Positions 58,161 to 64,000 of a stretch of DNA of 64,000 bases are shown piece by piece. Each line of letters starts with the position of its first letter. The stretch's first letter is position 1. Made by a program: the position numbers and the translations under genes. The notes under the pieces were generated by a model. The model had not been told where the DNA came from. It saw only the letters and a list, made by a program, of their open reading frames with translations, and searched no databases. This DNA comes from Symbiodinium natans. Its lineage: Eukaryota > Sar > Dinophyceae > Suessiales > Symbiodiniaceae. Location: NCBI GenBank assembly GCA_905221605.1, contig CAJNDS010000347.1, positions 186,001 through 250,000 of the forward strand, given 5' to 3'.

Positions 58161-59792
58161 TCAAAATTGTTTCTCCGTGACGCCGGCGGACATGATGCCG
58201 GTAGAAGACAAACCTCCGCTGATGACGTTGCCCATCTCGTCAACAATCTCGGAGCCACTCCACTTCTGATGCGTGAGCGTTTCCACCTTGTGCTTGCGCT
58301 CTTCCCTTTGGATCATCTGCACATAAGCCGCAGCTCCCCGCTTGGCATACTCCTTCGCAAAGAGGTCAATGTTCAACGCGTCGCAGTGGAATCCTGCAAG
58401 CGTAATGAACTGCCAGCAGAAGCCCAATTTCGCCAAGTCCCAAATGAAAGACTCCATCTGCGCATCGGTCATGCCGGCGGTGTCCCAATTGAAGGAGGGG
58501 CTGAGGTTGTAGGCCAACATCTGGTGGGGCACCGCGCCGCGCACCTCCTTGGCAAACTGCGTTGCCTGAGCCAGGATTGGCTTGCCTGTCTCCATCCAGA
58601 TGCAGTCGGCATACGGTGCGAAAGCAATGGCACGCTCAATGCAGAACTCGGTCGAGCCATGGATGCGGTAGTAGCCCTCCACAGAGCGCGCGGCATCCCA
58701 GTCAAAGAACACATCGCAGCCCAACTCGGCAGCCTTCTTCCTCATCTGGTCGATGGACATCTTGCGGGACTCCTGCTCCCACTGGCTGCTGTCCTTGCCC
58801 TTGGCCTTCAGGGCTTTCGAGACCGCTTGCGGAAATGTCATACAGCCAGCACGCTGCTCCCAGTCCTTGTCCGTGCCTTTGCGCATGGCCTCATACAATG
58901 GCTCGACGCCCTGAACCGTACTGCCTTTGATGAACGGGTGGTCGATTGGGTCGATGTTGGAGTCGATCATTGTGGCAGCCTCGGCATCGGTGCGAGCAAC
59001 GATGACCAGAGGTGAATTGAGGACATCCGCCTGCAAACGGATGGCAATCAAGCGCTGGATGTGCTCCTGAGTGGAGACTAACACCTTGCCGCCCATGTGG
59101 CCACACTTCTTGGTTCCAGGCTTCTGATCCTCTATGTGGATGCCGCCCGCGCCGTTCTCGATGAACATTTTTGCCAGCTTCATCGTAGCAGTGAGGCCAC
59201 CGTGGCCTGTGTCTGCATCAGCGATGATTGGGTTCAGGTAGTCCACGTATGGGGTCTTGGCGCGCTCCTCGGGAGACATGCGGAGGCGCTCCTCGAACTG
59301 TTTGCGGTCGTGGAAGAGCTGTGCGCGGAAAAGTTGGTCCACCTTGTTGGGCACGGTGTCGTAGGGGTAGTCTGCCACGTCTGGGCCGGGCTCGTTGCTA
59401 GTGGAGGCCGTGGAAGAACACTGCCACCCACTGACATACACTGACGTCAAGTATTTGGCCATTTGAGTCACCTGCACGGTATCCAGGGCTCCAAAAGTGT
59501 GGGAGCAAGTGCCTTTGGCCTGATGGTCTCGAAGCATCGTGTAAAGCTTCTCCGAAATCTTTGCGCCGGTGAAGTGGAGCGGGAGTGTTCCTTGAAGCTT
59601 CACCACATCCTCCACCTTGTAAGGGCGAGTGGTGTACTTGAATCGGTCAGCGGCCATCCAGGCCTTCATCTCAGCACAACGCTGCGCGAAGGCGTCCTCT
59701 GGCGCAGCCACAGCCGAAATCTCGAGGCCACCGCTGACGGATGTGGATCCTGCGAGGACCTGGCGCTGGATGGCGGCAACGCGGTGCGACAT
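58161..59792 (-). CDS. icl: isocitrate lyase
   Basis: Cleaves isocitrate to succinate and glyoxylate, the first committed step of the glyoxylate cycle, which lets cells build sugar from acetate or fat. The 543-residue protein is complete in one exon. Key motifs: SGWQCSST (121-128), ADADTGHGG (191-199, metal site), the family signature KKCGHMGG with catalytic Cys230, WMETGKP (399-405) and NLSPSFNW (429-436). The length and the insert after the signature fit the long eukaryotic/fungal type, not the short bacterial type. Start chosen at ATG 59792, directly before conserved-looking N-terminal sequence; the frame is open further upstream but without another ATG. The C-terminus KQF is not a peroxisomal PTS1, while the start ([14 protein letters not shown]) could be an amphipathic mitochondrial leader. 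No introns, unlike the neighbours. The coding-strand region upstream is CT-rich. Confidence 0.97.
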   Translation of the reverse strand: MSHRVAAIQRQVLAGSTSVSGGLEISAVAAPEDAFAQRCAEMKAWMAADRFKYTTRPYKVEDVVKLQGTLPLHFTGAKISEKLYTMLRDHQAKGTCSHTFGALDTVQVTQMAKYLTSVYVSGWQCSSTASTSNEPGPDVADYPYDTVPNKVDQLFRAQLFHDRKQFEERLRMSPEERAKTPYVDYLNPIIADADTGHGGLTATMKLAKMFIENGAGGIHIEDQKPGTKKCGHMGGKVLVSTQEHIQRLIAIRLQADVLNSPLVIVARTDAEAATMIDSNIDPIDHPFIKGSTVQGVEPLYEAMRKGTDKDWEQRAGCMTFPQAVSKALKAKGKDSSQWEQESRKMSIDQMRKKAAELGCDVFFDWDAARSVEGYYRIHGSTEFCIERAIAFAPYADCIWMETGKPILAQATQFAKEVRGAVPHQMLAYNLSPSFNWDTAGMTDAQMESFIWDLAKLGFCWQFITLAGFHCDALNIDLFAKEYAKRGAAAYVQMIQREERKHKVETLTHQKWSGSEIVDEMGNVISGGLSSTGIMSAGVTEKQF

Positions 59793-59984
59793 GGCGACGC
59801 GATGGGTGGAAGGCAAGCAAAAGCAGTGAGGAAAAGTATATGGTCTTGCGAACCGACACGATGGCGGTGACCGGATCTTAGGCTTTTGGAGAGGCTGCGA
59901 ATGGTCCCTCCTGATGTTGACGCCGAGCAAAAACCATCCACCACCCTCTGGCTAAACAAGTTGGACTTCTTCTTTGGAAAGGAA

Positions 59985-59986
59985 AC

Positions 59987-60032
<46 letters not shown>

Positions 60033-60066
60033 GAGAGAGAGCAAGCGAGCGAGAGCGAGAGAGAGA
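59985..60066 (+). repeat. GA microsatellite
   Basis: (GA)n interrupted by GACA and GCGA. It lies about 190 bp upstream of the isocitrate lyase start, pyrimidine-rich on the coding strand. Confidence 0.9.
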
Positions 60067-60069
60067 CAT

Positions 60070-61150
60070 AGAGCGCGGTGACTGCTCTTCTCCACCGTAG
60101 CCTGCGCCGGGGTGTCGTCTTTGGCGTCGCGGGTTCAAAGTGCGCACCGACGACGGTGGGCCTGCGAGACAACCCAACAAGGTAGAACCAAATTATTCTC
60201 AGCAACGGTCTCAACAACGGCAGGGTGTAGGCCGTTCATCAACAGAGGAGAGACCCTTTTTCATGCAGCCTTGTGAAAGAAGTTGAAGTTTTTGTTGATG
60301 TTGAAGAAAGTGGAGGTTTTTTTCAGGGACATGGCAAAACCCCCGGGGGCATACGGTTTGGGGTTGAGGGTTTCGTGCAGGTTCTACGGCCTTAGCAGCA
60401 ATAAACAACACTCCATGGACATTGACAACCGCCGGGTACCCTACCAATTCTACAACAGCCAACCATGGAAATCTTCGTCCAACATCAAACACATGCAGCT
60501 ACAACAACGGAGCCGAGGGGTTGTGTAGGTTTAGGTAGGTTCTAGAAGTTTCCTGAAGTTTTCATGGCAGTTTTGCGATGATTTTGTGTCTTTGAAATGT
60601 ATGTATGCATTGCTGTAAACGTGCTCTAACAGAGCGCGTTCCACGATGTGGGGTCTTGGCGAGGCCAATAGAACCTGCGGACTACTCGGAACCGCTGTGG
60701 TGATCCTCTGATCCTCTTTCGGGGATTTATTTGGCATCGCCAAGCAAACTGTTTAGGGTGTAGGGTTCTGGGTGTGGATGTCGTGAAAACAGCGTGCGCA
60801 ACAGCAACAGGCATGCTTCCCATGCAACATGGGCGTATATGTCAGAGTACTTACTTAAGAAATGAACGACAGCGGCGACATTTTTTCGCATAGCATTTGC
60901 GGCTGACTTTCTTTAGAATACCACACTCTACACAAATATCAATATATCAACTTTTTTAATTACAAATATATTTCAAAAGAAAAATGAAAAATATAATACA
61001 CATTCATTTGCTGCGGCATCCAAACCTCCAAGCGAGAAGATAAGGCAATAGCTCAACCTATAGACACCGACCGGAGAGATTCAGAGCTTGGAACTTTCAA
61101 ACATCAGCTTTCCACAGGCGTCCGTAGTTGACAAATTGTCTCCCAGGCTG
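60070..61150. other. no supportable gene
   Basis: The 60211-60530 segment is open on both strands without splice borders. The part from about 60860 to 61010 is AT-rich. Confidence 0.4.
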
Positions 61151-61160
61151 TCAGAAGATC

Positions 61161-61410
61161 TTACTTACGACTGAGGTACAAACCCAACAACAGCAAGAAC
61201 AAGCAACTTATAAACGTGAACACATAGCATAACCAGATCAAACTGATTTCGTCGTACCTGTATGGCCATCTAAGCTCATTGCCGCCATTTTCGACCTGAA
61301 ACAAGTGAAGCCGCTCGCCACCCGAACATTTGTATGCACCAGTCCTGGGTGGTGAGGGCGTTCGACAGCGTTGGGCCCAGCTGTCCTGCGATCACACCAC
61401 TCCACGTGAC
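61161..61410 (-). CDS. likely 3' end of an ABCG/PDR-type ABC transporter
   Basis: Exon 61319-61410 (VTWSGVIAGQLGPTLSNALT then MFG) and exon 61161-61257 (begins YDEISLIWLCYVFTFISC, ends LLLGLYLSRK and TAA) join in phase across a GC-AG intron; both acceptors are AG before G. The order of a W/Y-x-GVI-x-x-Q-L-G segment, a short extracellular loop, F-G-W/Y and a final membrane helix matches the C-terminal end of full-size PDR/ABCG exporters. No ATP-binding motif is in view, so this is a family inference. The stop TAA lies inside a perfect GTAAGT donor, so the real end may be further downstream. Confidence 0.45.
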
Positions 61411-61689
61411 CTTTAAACGATAATGTCTGTGACTCTGTGAGCTGCGCTGATTGTTGTTGAATACTACATAATACTATTGTGGGCCATGCCCTGGCAGAGC
61501 TATGGCAACTGCGACCTGTGTCATACGTCATACGCATGAAGCATGGAAGCTACGAAGACGCGAATTGTGTGCCGCTTTTCGGGAGCTACTGAGACTACCA
61601 GGACCAATCCCTCCCCCCAAATTCTAAAACCTCCCCCCCCCCCCCATTCTAAAATTCGCCTCGGCCGGAAAACATTTAAACTTAGGGGG

Positions 61690-61875
61690 GACCTAAACCC
61701 TAAAGCCCGAAATCTGAAGGTTGGGAGAGAATGAGGGAGCGTATGGGGTTTGGGGTTCAGGGTTCAGTTAGGGCAGCCTTAAGCCCTATAGATCCTAATT
61801 GAACCCTCTCAGCCTCGAGCGCTAAACCCTGAAAATCCACTGAGCATTAAGCCCTAAACCCTAATTGAAAACCCT
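61690..61875. repeat. telomere-like remnants, both orientations
   Basis: Degenerate CCCTAAA and TTTAGGG-like copies mixed with unrelated bases, just after a poly-C run at 61633-61645. Confidence 0.55.
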
Positions 61876-62034
61876 AATGGCTCAACTCAACGGCGGGACC
61901 CTCGAACAACCCCTAACTCTCAAACAGGTTTAGTATTGGGCTGGGTGCCGGGAGGGTCCGGGAAAAAAATTCAAAATTAGGGTGTGGTTTAGTTTTAGAG
62001 GGAAGCGATTGTTCCTCGCGACTTTTTCGATCAC

Positions 62035-62280
62035 CCACCGAAGCAGGCCTCCTCGGTGACGATTGGCTCGCGGCAGCCGAGGCAGCGAACGGATGCGGCA
62101 AACTGGGAGCCCAAGACTCGCCTGGAGGGTTCTGGAGAACAACGGGATGCATGGGGGGCTGCTTTTACAGTCGTTAATCGAATGCGACTTGCCCACGTGA
62201 TGAGGCCCCGAGTGTAGTTCTTAGCTTGCGGCTGGGCGTTGGCGTTCAACTCCTCCATGCGCCGTTGGAGGTCATCGAAC
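62035..62280 (-). CDS. putative exons with C-x-x-C motif
   Basis: Segment 62223-62277 (FDDLQRRMEELNANAQPQ, charged helix) and exon 62035-62121 (contains SVRCLGCREPIVTEEACF) on minus. The second starts after CTCCAG with G and ends at GT or at TGA (62031). C-L-G-C with a later Cys could be part of a small zinc site. The acceptor of the first is AG before T, so it is less certain. Family unknown. Confidence 0.35.
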
Positions 62281-62394
62281 ACTTCTACCTAGCGAGCATT
62301 TGTGATCCACCCAACGAAGTCGTTTTCATAGATGGTATAGTACATAGTAGTAGGTGGAAGTAGTGGTAGTCGTCGTCGTCGTGGTCGCAGTCGT

Positions 62395-63790
<1,396 letters not shown>

Positions 63791-63934
63791 ATGATTGATT
63801 GATTGACTGCCTGTGGGCGCGAACGCCCTTGCGTCTGCAAGGCAACAGAGGCTGCCCCAAGCTGTACGAGAGGCGACAGCACTCAAACACGAAAACTCCT
63901 CAAGAGCAGAGATGAGTAGTCGTGTCGTCGTCGT

Positions 63935-64000
63935 ATCGTAGTAGTGGTAGTGGTAGTGGTAGTGGTAGTGGTAGTGGTACAGTAGTGGTAGTGGTAGTGG
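63935..64000. repeat. GTAGTG hexamer repeat, cut by window end
   Basis: At least ten copies of GTAGTG, with one interruption (GTACAGTAGTG). Confidence 0.9.

Noticed and set aside
57960-59015. 351-codon plus-strand frame
   Set aside because: Antisense shadow of the isocitrate lyase coding sequence.

Overview
This window looks like nuclear DNA of a photosynthetic dinoflagellate. Two conserved genes were assembled by hand from short exons: Psb27 and an EMB8/ABHD-type alpha/beta hydrolase. Together they have 12 introns. Eleven start with GC instead of GT, and all twelve end AG with G as the first base of the next exon, the splice-site bias described for dinoflagellates. Scattered degenerate TTTAGGG/CCCTAAA repeats, a plastid gene in nuclear context, long gene-poor stretches and microsatellites agree with this. 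A close genus cannot be named from the sequence alone.

Layout. 0-5 kb: C-rich DNA, telomere-like repeats, small tandem repeats and one putative exon. 5-34 kb: a gene-bearing region in which every exon I can support lies on the minus strand. It holds several unrecognised multi-exon genes, psb27 (16.4-17.5 kb), the hydrolase (29.1-31.2 kb) and a small gene with a C-terminal membrane helix (33.5-34.3 kb). 34.9-47.3 kb: a 12.4-kb block with no recognisable gene, flanked by a perfect 21-bp inverted repeat. It consists of a purine/pyrimidine-rich mosaic of duplicated segments, two 1.4-1.6-kb units that each carry an 87-bp palindromic satellite, a 55-bp dyad repeat, ATCATAATTATGAT-type repeats, a CTCCAGCCC minisatellite and a 2.3-kb AT-rich higher-order hairpin array. 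47.3-62.3 kb: again only minus-strand exons, including a WD40-like fragment, an intronless isocitrate lyase (58.2-59.8 kb) and the likely 3' end of an ABCG/PDR-type transporter gene (61.2-61.4 kb). 62.3-64 kb: a long trinucleotide microsatellite.

The one-way gene order fits the unidirectional gene blocks known in dinoflagellates. The functions identified do not form one pathway: isocitrate lyase (glyoxylate cycle), Psb27 (photosystem II assembly), a lipid/ester hydrolase and a membrane transporter. Exon coordinates were read by hand from splice signals and reading phase and may be off by a few bases. Genes called putative rest only on open frame, splice signals and phase, with no homology search.
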